The notes: generated by a model from the sequence alone, not told the origin. A stretch of 64,000 nt of DNA from JAYRSJ01 sp041920215 (GCA_041920215.1 JAYRSJ010000005.1:1-64000); one strand, 5' to 3'; shown: positions 47,114-55,682, numbered from the stretch's first letter. Numbers and translations are program-made.

Positions 47114-48525
47114 GAACGATAGCAACAAGAACCGGCCCGCTGAGCCTGCTTGCGGCGGCCCTGCTGCTGGCTGGTTGCGCCAATCTGGCTCCCGCGCATC
47201 AGCGCCCGGCGCTGCCGGTGGCCGACAGCTTCGGTCCTGCTGCCCTTGCCGACGGCAGCGCCACGGCGCCGGCCGCCAGCGATCTGCCCTGGCAGCAGTT
47301 CTACGCCGGCGATGCGCGGCTGCAGCAGCTGATCGCGCTGGCCCTGGCCAATAACCGCGATCTGCGCGTGGCCCTGCTCAATGTCGAGCAAGCCCATGCT
47401 CAGGCACGGGTCAGCGAGGCCAATCGCCTGCCCACGGTGGGCGCAGGCTTCAATGCCAGCCGACAGCCCGGCAGCGATGGCCAGCAGACCAGCAGCTACC
47501 AGGCCGGCCTGCAGATCAGCGCCTACGAGCTCGATCTGTTCGGCAAGCTGAAGAACCAGAGCGAGGCCGCCACGGCCCGCTATCTGGCTTCGGTGGAGGG
47601 CGGCCGTGCGGCGCGCCTGGCCCTGGTGGCGGCGGTGGCCGCCGCGCACTACAGCCTGCAGGCCAGCGAGGAGCTGAGTCAACTGGCCGAGCGCACCGCC
47701 GACGCCCGCGAAGAATCGCTGCGACTGGTGCGCCTGCGCACCGAGGCTGGCGCCAGCTCGGCCCTGGATCTGCGCAGCGCCGAGTCGGCCGCCGCCAGCG
47801 CACGCAGCAGCCTGGCCCAGGCCCGGCGCCAGCGCGCTCAGGACGCGAGCAGCCTGGCCCTGTTGCTGGGTCAGGCCTTGCCGGCCGCCTTGCCGGCCAC
47901 GCCGGCATTGGCGACGCTGAGCCTGCCGGCTGTGCCGGCGGGCCTGCCCTCGGCGGTGCTGGTCAAGCGTCCGGATGTGCTGCAGGCCGAGGCCCTGCTG
48001 CAGGCCGCCAGCGCCAGTATCGGTGCGGCGCGTGCGGCCTTCTTCCCCAGCATCAGCCTGACCACCAGCGTGGGCACGGCCAGCAGCCAGCTCTCGGACC
48101 TGTTCAGCAACAGCGTCTGGAGCTTTGCCGGTCAGGCCCTGATGCCCATCTTCGATGCCGGGCGCAACCAGGCCAATCTGGCGTCTGCCCGGGCGGCCCA
48201 GGGCATCGCCCTGGCCCAGTACGAGAAGACGGTTCAGACCGCTTTCAAAGAGGTGGCCGACGCCCTGGTCGGACGCGCCACGCTGGACGAGCAGCTGCAG
48301 GCCCAGCAGCTGCTGGACCGGGCCGAGGCCGAGCGCCTGCGCCTGACCGAGCTGCGCCACAGCAACGGCGCCGCCAACAGCCTGGAGCTGCTGGACGCCC
48401 AGCGCTCCAGTTATGCGGCACGCCAGGTCCTGGTGCAGACCCAGCTGGCACGTGCGCTCAACAGCGTGCAGCTCTACAAGGCGCTGGGCGGCGGGGCCGC
48501 CGAGGTGCAGGCTGCCAGCAGCTGA
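47110..48525 (+). CDS. RND efflux outer-membrane factor (OprM/NodT-type lipoprotein)
   Basis: 471 residues from the ATG at 47110; the long upstream frame is shadow of the transporter. Lipobox LLLAGC gives acyl-Cys23. Two homologous TolC-family repeats: a first half with YELDLFGKLKNQSEAATARYLAS and a second with RPDVLQAEALLQAASASIGAARAAFFPSI, plus LMPIFDAGRNQANLASA. It forms the outer-membrane channel of the pump. Last gene of the operon; a clear terminator follows 20 bp after the stop. Confidence 0.95.
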   Translation: MRTIATRTGPLSLLAAALLLAGCANLAPAHQRPALPVADSFGPAALADGSATAPAASDLPWQQFYAGDARLQQLIALALANNRDLRVALLNVEQAHAQARVSEANRLPTVGAGFNASRQPGSDGQQTSSYQAGLQISAYELDLFGKLKNQSEAATARYLASVEGGRAARLALVAAVAAAHYSLQASEELSQLAERTADAREESLRLVRLRTEAGASSALDLRSAESAAASARSSLAQARRQRAQDASSLALLLGQALPAALPATPALATLSLPAVPAGLPSAVLVKRPDVLQAEALLQAASASIGAARAAFFPSISLTTSVGTASSQLSDLFSNSVWSFAGQALMPIFDAGRNQANLASARAAQGIALAQYEKTVQTAFKEVADALVGRATLDEQLQAQQLLDRAEAERLRLTELRHSNGAANSLELLDAQRSSYAARQVLVQTQLARALNSVQLYKALGGGAAEVQAASS

Positions 48526-48545
48526 GGCAGCGTCCTCGGCCAAGC

Positions 48546-48574
48546 AAAAAGCCCCGGCATGCCGGGGCTTTTTT
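48546..48574 (+). terminator. Intrinsic terminator of the efflux operon
   Basis: GCCCCGGCATGCCGGGGC is a perfect 18 bp palindrome flanked by AAAAA before and TTTTTT after. On the plus strand this is a strong stem followed by a U tract directly downstream of the outer-membrane factor gene. The A-run makes it active on the minus strand as well, so it may also serve the small gene at 48605. Confidence 0.92.
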
Positions 48575-48604
48575 ATGCTTGAGGCCAGTGCCTCGGTCAG
48601 TGCC

Positions 48605-48823
48605 TCAGTTCAGCGCCTTGACCCAGGCCAGGCCTTCGTGGGTGGCATAGCGGATCGCGGCGCGGCGGCTGTCGAAGCGCGGGATGAAGCGCATCACGCG
48701 GTCGTGGCTGGCCTGGCCCTTGCCGGAGCGAATGGAGACCGAGGCGGCGTAGCCACCGTCGGCATGAGGTTTGGTCATCGGTGAGACAAGGTAACGCCCC
48801 ACCTCAATGCTCTTGTTGTGCAT
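48605..48823 (-). CDS. Small conserved protein of unknown function beside cspA
   Basis: 72 residues from the ATG at 48823 with AAGGA upstream. Mixed alpha/beta, basic, with GRYLVSPMTKPHADGGYAAS in the first third and RFIPRFDSRRAAIRYATHEG in the second. No membrane segment or signal. I recognise no named domain. Small proteins of this size and type are often found near cold-shock genes in Burkholderiales, so it may be linked to cold or growth-phase response; the separate 294 bp leader region suggests its own promoter. It is convergent with the efflux operon terminator. Confidence 0.65.
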   Translation of the reverse strand: MHNKSIEVGRYLVSPMTKPHADGGYAASVSIRSGKGQASHDRVMRFIPRFDSRRAAIRYATHEGLAWVKALN

Positions 48824-49117
48824 TGTTTTTCCTTGAGGTGTGCGCCTTGAGAGGGAATCGAGAATCCGTCTTGGCGCGGTTTGGATCGGAGGTCTGCGGC
48901 GAAGGCCGGCGGTCTTGCACATGCAAGCGCGCTCAGCAAAAGATCGCAGGAGTCCCGGCGGAGAAGAGAAGAGGTGCCGGGTGGGGCGACCGGCGGGGCA
49001 TTGAACAAGTCAATACCGGCAGCCGTCGCCTGGAGGGTTCGCATCAGGACCGGGCGAGCCCGGTGCCTTCAGCGGGTGGCGCTCCCGCGCCACCGCAAGA
49101 TCGTCAGCAGCTGTGGA
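48824..49117. other. 294 bp intergenic region with two stable hairpins
   Basis: Between the cspA stop and the small-protein start, both on the minus strand. Two tandem stem-loops occur: GGTGGCGC, loop TCCC, GCGCCACC at 49075-49094 (8 bp stem) and ACCGGGC, loop GA, GCCCGGT at 49049-49064 (7 bp stem). Neither is followed by a U-run on the minus strand. They could stabilise the cspA transcript 3' end or form part of a small RNA. No other feature was seen. Confidence 0.5.
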
Positions 49118-49330
49118 TTACAGCGGCTTGATGTTGGCGGCCTGCAGGCCCTTGGGGCCTTGCTTGACTTCGAACTCGACTTGCTGGTTCTCGGCCAGGG
49201 TGCGGAAGCCGCCACCGTTCTTGATCTCGCTGTGGTGAGCGAACAGGTCCTTGCCGCCGTCAGCGGGGGTGATGAAGCCGAAGCCCTTGCCGTCGTCGAA
49301 CCACTTAACGGTGCCGTTTTGGATAGTCAT
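49118..49330 (-). CDS. cspA: Cold-shock protein (CspA family)
   Basis: 70 residues, the standard length. RNA-binding motifs RNP1 (KGFGFI, ~15-20) and RNP2 (DLFAHH, ~28-33, usually DVFVHF) are present, and the start GTVKWFDDGKGFG is typical. It binds single-stranded RNA and DNA and melts RNA structure at low temperature. AAAGGAA lies 8 bases before the ATG at 49330. A ~175 nt leader is predicted, matching the long 5' leaders that control cspA genes. Confidence 0.95.
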   Translation of the reverse strand: MTIQNGTVKWFDDGKGFGFITPADGGKDLFAHHSEIKNGGGFRTLAENQQVEFEVKQGPKGLQAANIKPL

Positions 49331-49613
49331 GATGTGTTCCTTTGGAAACGATTGAAGACAACCTCGCGACCACATGGTCAGCGAGGACAGAAACACTCAA
49401 GAGCAGTCAAACGGGGGATTTGAAACTGAAGCGAGCCGCTCGCGGATGAAACATGCGGGGCTGCAGATCGAAGACCTTGTAGAAACGGTCTCGTGTGGTT
49501 CTATGCGGCCGAATGTAGCACAGAAGCCCCGCGTGCGCCGACATCGGCGCAGAAAAAATCGCAGGGACGGCCCATGGCCCAGCCCGCTTGCTGCCGGTGG
49601 CAGTCCCATTGCC
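49331..49613 (-). promoter_or_regulatory. Promoter and long 5' leader of cspA
   Basis: A possible extended -10 box (TGTGCTACATT on the minus strand, TACATT at 49512-49517) would place the transcript start near 49505, giving a ~175 nt untranslated leader, comparable to the ~160 nt cspA leader in E. coli. A GCGCCGA-CA-TCGGCGC hairpin sits at 49535-49550 just upstream of it. The remaining bases toward 49613 separate cspA from the oxidoreductase gene; no coding sequence was seen. Confidence 0.4.
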
Positions 49614-51854
49614 TCAGGCCGGCGCCAGCTGCACCGCCACCCCGCTGAGCACGGCATTGCCGGACAGCGGGTCGCGCAGGCCGTCGTCCAGCAGCGCGTT
49701 CAGATTGACGCCCGGCCGCTGTGCAGCGAGACCGAGACGCGCACCTGCCAGGTCATGGCCCCAGCCATGCGGCAGACTCACTACGCCGGGGCTCATGTCC
49801 GGCTGCAGGGTCACCCGCACCTGCAAGCTGGCCTGCGCGCGGCTGAGCCGGGCCAGGCTGCCATCGGCCAGGCCCAGGCGGGCGGCGTCCTGCGGATGCA
49901 CCCACAGCAGGCAGCGCTCGGGGCCCTTGGCCAGCACCGGCAGATTGTGCATCCAGCTATTGCCCGAGCGCAGATCGCGCCGGCCTATCAGCAGCAGCGG
50001 CGGCCGCTCGGCCTGCAACGCTGCATCCACCGCCCCCAGATCCTCCAGCAGCGGCGCCGGTGCCAGCTCGATGCGGCCCGAGGGGGTGCGCAGCAGCTCG
50101 GGGATGCGGGGCTGTAGCGGCCCCAGGTCGATGCCGCCCGGGGCGGACCTGACCTTGGCCAGCGTGAGTCCCTCGGGCTTGCGGCCGAAGCCATCGCCAT
50201 AGGGACCGCTGCGCAGCGCCAGATCGATCAGGCGTTCGGGGCCGCGCAGCGGCTGCAGGGCCTGCAGCACCGCGGCGGCCTGGTCGCCGGCCAGACGGGC
50301 CAGATCGCGGGCCAGCGCGGCATCGTCCAGCTGCTGCGTATCGCTCCGCCAGTCCTTGCCCTCCACCATAGCGGCCAGGCGCAGCAGCGTTTCCCATTCC
50401 TCGGGCATGTCCACCGGCTTGGCGAAGACCGGCGCGCTGAAGCGCGCATGGTTGCGGTAGGACAGCTGGGGGAAGGCCATGTCGTAGTGCAGATCCTCCA
50501 GCGGCGAGAGGCCGGGCAGTATCACGTCGGCATGGCGGCTGGTCTCGTTCAGATAGATGTCCAGGCTCAGCATGAAGTCCAGACTGTCCAGCGCGCGTGC
50601 CAGACGCGGCCCGTTCGGGGCGGACAGCACCGGATTGGCCGCCACGCAGATCAGCGCGCGTACCTGGCCGCCCGCGGCGCTGGTGGCGGTCTCGATCTCT
50701 TCGGCCAGCACGGTGATGGGCAGTTCGCCGAAGACCTCCGGCGCGGCGCTGACGCGGCTGTGCCTGCGGCCGGTGGTGATGCCCCGGCCACTGCCGGGGC
50801 GGCCCTGGGTGTTGGCGGCAAAGGCCGCCGCCTTGGCGAACATCATGCCGCCGGGCGCATCCAGATGGCCGCTCAGCACATTGAGCACATCGATCAGCCA
50901 GCTGTTGAGCGTGCCGAAGCGCTGGGTGCAGGTGCCGATACGGCCGTAGACGGCGGCGCGCGGCGCCGCGGCCAGCTCGCGTGCCAGCCGGCGCTGGGTG
51001 GCGGCGGGGATGTCGCAGCCCCGGGCCATTCGCTCGGGGCTGTAAGGGGCTACCGCGACCCGCAACGTCTCAAGCCCGGCGCTCCATTCAGCCAGGCGGC
51101 CCAGCCGCACCAGACCCTCGTCGAACAAGGTGTGCACCATGCCCAGCAGCAGGAAGACATCGCCGCCGGGTCGTATCGGCAGATGCTCGTCGGCCGCCGC
51201 GGCGGTCTCGCTGCGGCGCGGGTCCACCACCAGGATGCGGCCGCCGCGCGCGCGCATCGCGCGGGCCTTGCCGCGGTAGTCGGGCACGGTCCAGAGGCTG
51301 CCGTTGCTGACCATGGGGTTGGCCCCCAGCATCAGCAGCCAGTCGCAGCGTTCGATATCGGGCACCGCGATCGACAGCCAGTGGCCGAACATCAGGCCGC
51401 TGCTGAGCTGCTTGGGCATCTGATCCAGCGTCGAGGCGGAGAACACATTGCGCGTGCCCAGCGCCCGCACCAGATGTGGGAAGTAGCTCAGCAGGCTCAG
51501 CTTGTGCGCCGCCGGATTGCCCACCACCGCGGCCACCGCATCGGGGCCGCCGGACTGCAGCAGCGGCAGCAGCCGGCGCTCGACCTCGGCCAGGGCCTCG
51601 TCCCAGCTGGCCTCGACGAACACGCCGTCGCGCTTGATCAAGGGCTGGCGCAAGCGGTCGGGGTCCTCGTGCAGGTCCTTCAGTGACACGCCCTTGGGGC
51701 AGATGAAGCCCTGGCTGAACACATCTTGCGCGGCGCCGCGTATGCCCAGCACCTGCTTGCCCCGGGTCTCGATCTCCAGGCCGCAGCAGGCCTCGCACAG
51801 CGGGCAGATGCGGTAGTGGCGGCGGGTTTCGGCCGCCTGTGGCTGGTCGCTCAT
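49614..51854 (-). CDS. Molybdopterin oxidoreductase with N-terminal 4Fe-4S site
   Basis: 746 residues from the ATG at 51854 (GGAG upstream; a TTG 15 bases earlier is possible). N-terminal 4Fe-4S cluster Cys residues in CPLCEACCGL and FICPKG. Then the DMSO reductase family fold: GNPAAHKLSLLSY, LLMLGANPMVSNGS, VVDPRRSETAAAADEHLPIRPG and the C-terminal dinucleotide-binding domain (VVSLPHGWGHDL, GVNLNALLDD). Uses a bis-molybdopterin-guanine-dinucleotide cofactor; the N-terminal layout and absence of a TAT signal suggest a cytoplasmic enzyme of the formate dehydrogenase/nitrate reductase-like type. Substrate is undetermined. No partner electron-transfer subunit is adjacent. Confidence 0.86.
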   Translation of the reverse strand: MSDQPQAAETRRHYRICPLCEACCGLEIETRGKQVLGIRGAAQDVFSQGFICPKGVSLKDLHEDPDRLRQPLIKRDGVFVEASWDEALAEVERRLLPLLQSGGPDAVAAVVGNPAAHKLSLLSYFPHLVRALGTRNVFSASTLDQMPKQLSSGLMFGHWLSIAVPDIERCDWLLMLGANPMVSNGSLWTVPDYRGKARAMRARGGRILVVDPRRSETAAAADEHLPIRPGGDVFLLLGMVHTLFDEGLVRLGRLAEWSAGLETLRVAVAPYSPERMARGCDIPAATQRRLARELAAAPRAAVYGRIGTCTQRFGTLNSWLIDVLNVLSGHLDAPGGMMFAKAAAFAANTQGRPGSGRGITTGRRHSRVSAAPEVFGELPITVLAEEIETATSAAGGQVRALICVAANPVLSAPNGPRLARALDSLDFMLSLDIYLNETSRHADVILPGLSPLEDLHYDMAFPQLSYRNHARFSAPVFAKPVDMPEEWETLLRLAAMVEGKDWRSDTQQLDDAALARDLARLAGDQAAAVLQALQPLRGPERLIDLALRSGPYGDGFGRKPEGLTLAKVRSAPGGIDLGPLQPRIPELLRTPSGRIELAPAPLLEDLGAVDAALQAERPPLLLIGRRDLRSGNSWMHNLPVLAKGPERCLLWVHPQDAARLGLADGSLARLSRAQASLQVRVTLQPDMSPGVVSLPHGWGHDLAGARLGLAAQRPGVNLNALLDDGLRDPLSGNAVLSGVAVQLAPA

Positions 51855-51939
51855 GCTGATCTCCGTCAAGCGCCGGACGATGGCGCCAAAGGCCCGGTTT
51901 GGCTTTCACCTGGGTGACAGCCAGGGCGGGCCCGCGGGT

Positions 51940-52485
51940 TCAGAAGGGGTCGAAAGCGAGGCCGCGCTCGGCCAGCAGCTGCTGCACCAGCGCCTTCCAG
52001 GGTCCCGAGGGCGTCCAGACCTGACTCACCGCGGCCCAGGCCGACTCGGGCATGACCCCCTCGTTGAGTACCCGGTAGAGGAAGCTGAAGGTCGAGGCGC
52101 GCATATTGACCTGGCAATGCACCAGCACCGACAGGCCCTGCTCGCGCCAGGGGCGCAGCTGGCGCTCGAAGGCGCGGTAGTCCTCGGCGCTGGGCCGGCC
52201 CCAGACCACCGGCACATTGACGAACTGCAATCCCTGCTGGCGCACGATGGCCGGCTCATCTGCCAGCGCGTCGCTGACGGTCGGCGGTGCCAGGTAGAGC
52301 ACCGCGTCAATGCCCTGCCGCTTCAGCGTCGCCAGCCACAGCGCCGAGGGCTGGCCGCTGGTCAGCCAGCGCGCATCCAGTCGCACCGGATTGGGCGGAC
52401 CGGCTAAGGCTGTCTCCGCCCGCAGGGCCGCCGGCACAGCGACCCCCAGTCCGCAAAGCAGCAGCGATCGGCGGTTCGTGGGCAT
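51940..52485 (-). CDS. Exported dual-specificity-phosphatase-like protein with CX4R active-site loop
   Basis: 181 residues. The N-terminus (MPTNRRSLLLCGLGVA) is a TAT-like signal. The core resembles the protein tyrosine/dual-specificity phosphatase family linked to beta-lactamase-hydrolase-like proteins: WLTSGQPSALWLATL, IDAVLYLAPP and VHCQVNMRAS. The usual signature is HCX5R; here it reads HC-QVNM-R, CX4R, with the flanking A-S and FLYRV. So it may be a phosphatase-like protein with altered or absent activity. It lies just after the LytTR regulator gene on the same strand (41 bp), so it may be in that operon. It would act outside the cytoplasm. Confidence 0.75.
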   Translation of the reverse strand: MPTNRRSLLLCGLGVAVPAALRAETALAGPPNPVRLDARWLTSGQPSALWLATLKRQGIDAVLYLAPPTVSDALADEPAIVRQQGLQFVNVPVVWGRPSAEDYRAFERQLRPWREQGLSVLVHCQVNMRASTFSFLYRVLNEGVMPESAWAAVSQVWTPSGPWKALVQQLLAERGLAFDPF

Positions 52486-52526
52486 GGTGGCGTGGCGAGT
52501 CGGGACGCGCCACTATAAGTCCAGGC

Positions 52527-53300
52527 TCACATCTGCTTGAACAAGTGGGCGTAGCTCTCGGCCACGATCAGGCTGTCCTCGCTCTGCTTGAGCTTGAGCT
52601 GCAGGCGGCCACGGAAGTCGCGGCTGACGCCGGCCACCGCATGGGCATTGACCAGGGTGGAGCGGTGGATCTGCCAGAACTGCTGCGGGTCCAGCTCGTC
52701 CACCAGCTCCTTCAGCGGCTTGCGTATCAAGGCCTCGCCCTGGGCCAGCGCGAGGCGGGTGTACTTGTTGTCGCTCTGAAAATACTGCACCTCGTCCACC
52801 GTGATCAATCTGAGGGTCTGGCCGACCGAGGCATTGATCCAGCGCAGATACTGGCGGGGCGCGGTGCCGGGTCTTGCCCCCAGCTGGCTCAGCACCTGAT
52901 CGAGCGCGGCGGTGGCCGGCGGGCCGGCCAGGCGCTGCTTGACCCGGCCTATCGCGGTGAAGAGCCGGGCCGGCACCAGGGGCTTGAGCAGATAGTCGAT
53001 GGCCCCCTGGTCGAAGGCGTCGATCGCGTACTGGTCGTAGGCGGTGACGAAGACGATATGGCTGCGTCCGCCGACCTGGCGCGCCACCTCGATACCGGTG
53101 GCGCCGGGCATCTCGATATCCAGAAACAGCACATCGGGCCGCAGCTCCTCGAGCAGGCGCAGCGCCTGAATGCCGTCGCTGGCCTCGCCGACGATGGACA
53201 GCTCTGGCCAGAGCTGGGACAGGCGCTCGATCAGCTCCTGGCGCAGCGTGGCCTCGTCTTCGGCGACGACGGCGGTGGGGTTGCTGGTGCTGAGACTCAT
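52527..53300 (-). CDS. LytTR-family response regulator
   Basis: 257 residues from the ATG at 53300. Receiver domain (~1-125) with acidic pair AEDE, phospho-Asp61 in VLFLDIEMPG and Lys in LLKPLVP. The C-terminal LytTR DNA-binding domain (~150-257) includes YLRWINASVGQTLRLI, VQYFQSDNKYTRL and QFWQIHRSTLVN. It regulates genes by binding DNA through beta-strands, as in AlgR/AgrA. The ATG overlaps the stop of the degenerate kinase gene (53297-53300). Likely phosphorylated by the canonical kinase two genes upstream. Targets unknown. Confidence 0.93.
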   Translation of the reverse strand: MSLSTSNPTAVVAEDEATLRQELIERLSQLWPELSIVGEASDGIQALRLLEELRPDVLFLDIEMPGATGIEVARQVGGRSHIVFVTAYDQYAIDAFDQGAIDYLLKPLVPARLFTAIGRVKQRLAGPPATAALDQVLSQLGARPGTAPRQYLRWINASVGQTLRLITVDEVQYFQSDNKYTRLALAQGEALIRKPLKELVDELDPQQFWQIHRSTLVNAHAVAGVSRDFRGRLQLKLKQSEDSLIVAESYAHLFKQM

Positions 53301-54436
53301 GGGCGGCATTCCAGGGTGAAAACAGTGCGGGCGTCGTCGCTGCGGCAGTCCAGTCGCGCCGGTCCGGCGCACAGCGCGCTGGCGCGCTCGCGCAGGGCCT
53401 GCATCTCGGCCTCGCTGCCGCACAGCTGCGGCTGATCGAACTGCAGCTGCAGACGCAGGCCCGGCTGGCCGGCGTCGGGCAGCGGGCTGACGCCGAGCCG
53501 GCAGTTCAGCGGCGCGTCGCCCAGGCGTTTCAGCACCCCCTGCAGCAAAGGCAGCAGCAGCATTGCCGGCACCGCGGCATTGTCCAGCGCCGGCGACCAG
53601 TCGCGCAGCAGGCTCAGTGGCCGGCCCAGGCGGTCCTGCCAGACGGCCAGATAGCTGGCCAGCAGCTCGGCCTCCATGGCGAGCGTCGTGCCCTGCTCGC
53701 GCAGCCGCGGCAGCGCCACCCGCAGATGGTGGATCAGGCGCTCCATGCGCGCGGCGGCCTGAGGTGAGGCGGCCGCATAGGCCTGCTCGATCTCGACCAG
53801 GCTGTCGAACAGGAACTCCGGCTCCACCTGGGCCTGCAGGGCGGCCAGCCGGGCGGCCATGGCCTGGCGGCCCAGCCGGCTCTGGGCGGCCAGCAGCTGC
53901 TGCAGGCGCTCGGCAGCGCGCTCGCGACGCTCCATCAGATCGAAGAGCACAAAGCCCAGAAAGGCCGGCACGAAGACCGAGAGGCTGTCGCCCACATAGG
54001 CCGTCCAGCGCATCTCGCCATGCATGGGCAGGCCCTTGGCCAGCCGGTGCAGATCGCCCACCGAGGGCCATTGCAGCGCGCGCACCAGCCACCACAGCGT
54101 CAGCATCGCGAAGAAGGAGCCCAGCAGCGTGCCCAGGGCCAGATGCCAGAGCCGCCGCGGATGCTCGGGCGCGCTGCGGGCTGCCGGCAGCCAGAAGGGC
54201 AGCAGGCACAGGGTGATCAGCAGCGGCGACAGCAGCTCGCGGCTCAGGGCCGGCAGCCAGGGTGCGTCGGCCGGCAGCTCCAGCAGATTGCCCAGCTGTG
54301 TCAGACCGTAGGCCAGGCCCAGCAGCACGAACCAGAGCAGCTCGCTGCGGCGCAGCGAGGTCCAGGCGCGCCACAGATGCTGCAGGGCAGCGCTCAGCGC
54401 AAGAGTGGCCGTTGACGGCGGCAGTACCGCGCTCAT
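53297..54436 (-). CDS. Degenerate LytS-type sensor (pseudokinase, His to Glu)
   Basis: 379 residues. N-terminal half has ~4-5 membrane segments (LLWFVLLGLAYGL, LLITLCLLPFWLPA, LGSFFAMLTLWWLV, VFVPAFLGFVLFDLM). The cytoplasmic part looks like the LytS histidine-kinase family (helix with MAARLAALQAQVEPEFLFDSL) but the phosphorylated His of the PHFLFN motif is Glu207 and the Asn becomes Asp. The ATP-binding Asn and Gly boxes are also lost (LLPLLQGVLKRLGD where the partner has VENAIKHG). It should be non-catalytic. The same operon encodes a canonical kinase, so this one may be a regulatory partner or a ligand-sensing subunit. Confidence 0.85.
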   Translation of the reverse strand: MSAVLPPSTATLALSAALQHLWRAWTSLRRSELLWFVLLGLAYGLTQLGNLLELPADAPWLPALSRELLSPLLITLCLLPFWLPAARSAPEHPRRLWHLALGTLLGSFFAMLTLWWLVRALQWPSVGDLHRLAKGLPMHGEMRWTAYVGDSLSVFVPAFLGFVLFDLMERRERAAERLQQLLAAQSRLGRQAMAARLAALQAQVEPEFLFDSLVEIEQAYAAASPQAAARMERLIHHLRVALPRLREQGTTLAMEAELLASYLAVWQDRLGRPLSLLRDWSPALDNAAVPAMLLLPLLQGVLKRLGDAPLNCRLGVSPLPDAGQPGLRLQLQFDQPQLCGSEAEMQALRERASALCAGPARLDCRSDDARTVFTLECRP

Positions 54437-55566
54437 GGCCGGACCTCCAGCGGCAGGCGCAGCCGGGCGATCACGCCGCGCGGGCTGGCGGCCTCCAGCT
54501 CCAGCGCCGCGGCCGCGCCGAACAGCGCGGCCAGCCGGGCCCGGGTATTGGCCAGGCCCACGCCGGCACCGCCGCCGCTGCCGCCAAAGCCCTGGCCGTC
54601 GTCGCGCACCTCCAGGCGCAGCTCGGTGCCGCTGCGCCGGGCGGCGATCGCGATGCGCCCGCCCTCGGGCAGCGGCGAGAGCCCATGCTTGATCGCGTTC
54701 TCGACCAGGGTGGGCAGCACCATTGGCGGTAGCCGGCTGCTGCCCAGCTCGGCGGGGCTGTCGATCTCGAAGCGCAGGCGCTCGCCCATGCGCATCTGCA
54801 GGATGCTCAGATAGTTTCGCACCAGCTCCAGCTCCTGGGCCAGCGTCGATTCGCTGCGCCGCATGCCGGGCAGGGCGGCGCGCAGGTAGGCGATCAGGCT
54901 GAGCAGCATGTCGCGGCCGCGCTCCGGCGCGGTCTCGTACAGGCGCTTCACATTGGCCAGGGTGTTGAAGAGGAAATGCGGCTCGATCTGTGCATTCAGC
55001 GCCAGCAGCTGGGCCTCGAGCTGCTGGGCCTGCAGGCGCTCATGCTGGCGCGCCGCCTCGACCAGCGCGCAGCGTGCCGTCTGCTCGGCGCGCGCCGCAT
55101 GCAGGGCGGCATAGACGATGGCGCCCAGCATGAACCACAGCATGGCGGTGGACAGGGCCCAGGACCATTTGAAGACGGCGCCCGGGTCGCCCCAGTTGGC
55201 CACCACATGGCGGGCCCAGGTGCCGGCCAGCGCACCCAGACCCACGGCCAGCGCGCGCAGCAGCAGGCGCGGGCGGGCGCCCAGGCGCTGCCAGCGGGCG
55301 ATGGCGGCCTCGGCCAGCGCGGCGGCCAAGAGCATGGCCAGACCGGTCAGCAGGCTCTGGCGGGTGTAGCGCACCAGGCCATGCAGCCATTCCTCCAGCG
55401 AGCCCATATCGCTGTAGCCGTACCAACCCAGGGCCCGCGACAGGGCCATGGCCAGGCAGAGGTAGAAGACCACCGCGACCGCGCGCAGATTGAAGAGCTG
55501 GACGAAGGCCGGCAGCGCAGCGGCTGCGCTGGGATCGCTGGGGGAGGGCTGGCGCGGCTGACTCAT
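54433..55566 (-). CDS. LytS-type sensor histidine kinase (canonical)
   Basis: 377 residues from the ATG at 55566; upstream open frame is not coding. N-terminal half has several membrane segments (VAVVFYLCLAMAL, LLTGLAMLLAAAL, AMLWFMLGAIVYAAL). His-kinase domain: phospho-acceptor His197 in QIEPHFLFNTLANVK, then ATP-binding LPTLVENAIKHGLS and EVRDDGQGFGG, with GVGLANTRARL as the final Gly box. This is the full LytS/YehU-type kinase. Its stop overlaps the start of the degenerate kinase gene (54433-54436), so all three signalling genes are translationally coupled. The sensed signal is unknown; the membrane segments suggest a membrane-linked stimulus. Confidence 0.93.
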   Translation of the reverse strand: MSQPRQPSPSDPSAAAALPAFVQLFNLRAVAVVFYLCLAMALSRALGWYGYSDMGSLEEWLHGLVRYTRQSLLTGLAMLLAAALAEAAIARWQRLGARPRLLLRALAVGLGALAGTWARHVVANWGDPGAVFKWSWALSTAMLWFMLGAIVYAALHAARAEQTARCALVEAARQHERLQAQQLEAQLLALNAQIEPHFLFNTLANVKRLYETAPERGRDMLLSLIAYLRAALPGMRRSESTLAQELELVRNYLSILQMRMGERLRFEIDSPAELGSSRLPPMVLPTLVENAIKHGLSPLPEGGRIAIAARRSGTELRLEVRDDGQGFGGSGGGAGVGLANTRARLAALFGAAAALELEAASPRGVIARLRLPLEVRP

Positions 55567-55682
55567 GGGGCGGATTCTCGCGCCGCTGGCGGGCCAGTTC
55601 ATGGCGGATGCGACGAAGCCGGTGCGGGCGGCGACGAAACCGGCAGTCGGCATACTCGCGGCCTGCCAAGGAGACTTCAACC

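Noticed and set aside
43751..47128. A 1125-codon open frame on the minus strand opposite the RND transporter
   Set aside because: The plus strand has a full AcrB-type transporter with catalytic residues. The antisense frame is low-complexity His/Gln/Gly/Arg-rich sequence, the usual by-product of GC-rich coding DNA.
49535..49550. A terminator hairpin after the molybdopterin oxidoreductase gene
   Set aside because: On the minus strand the T-run precedes the stem instead of following it, so it does not fit an intrinsic terminator.
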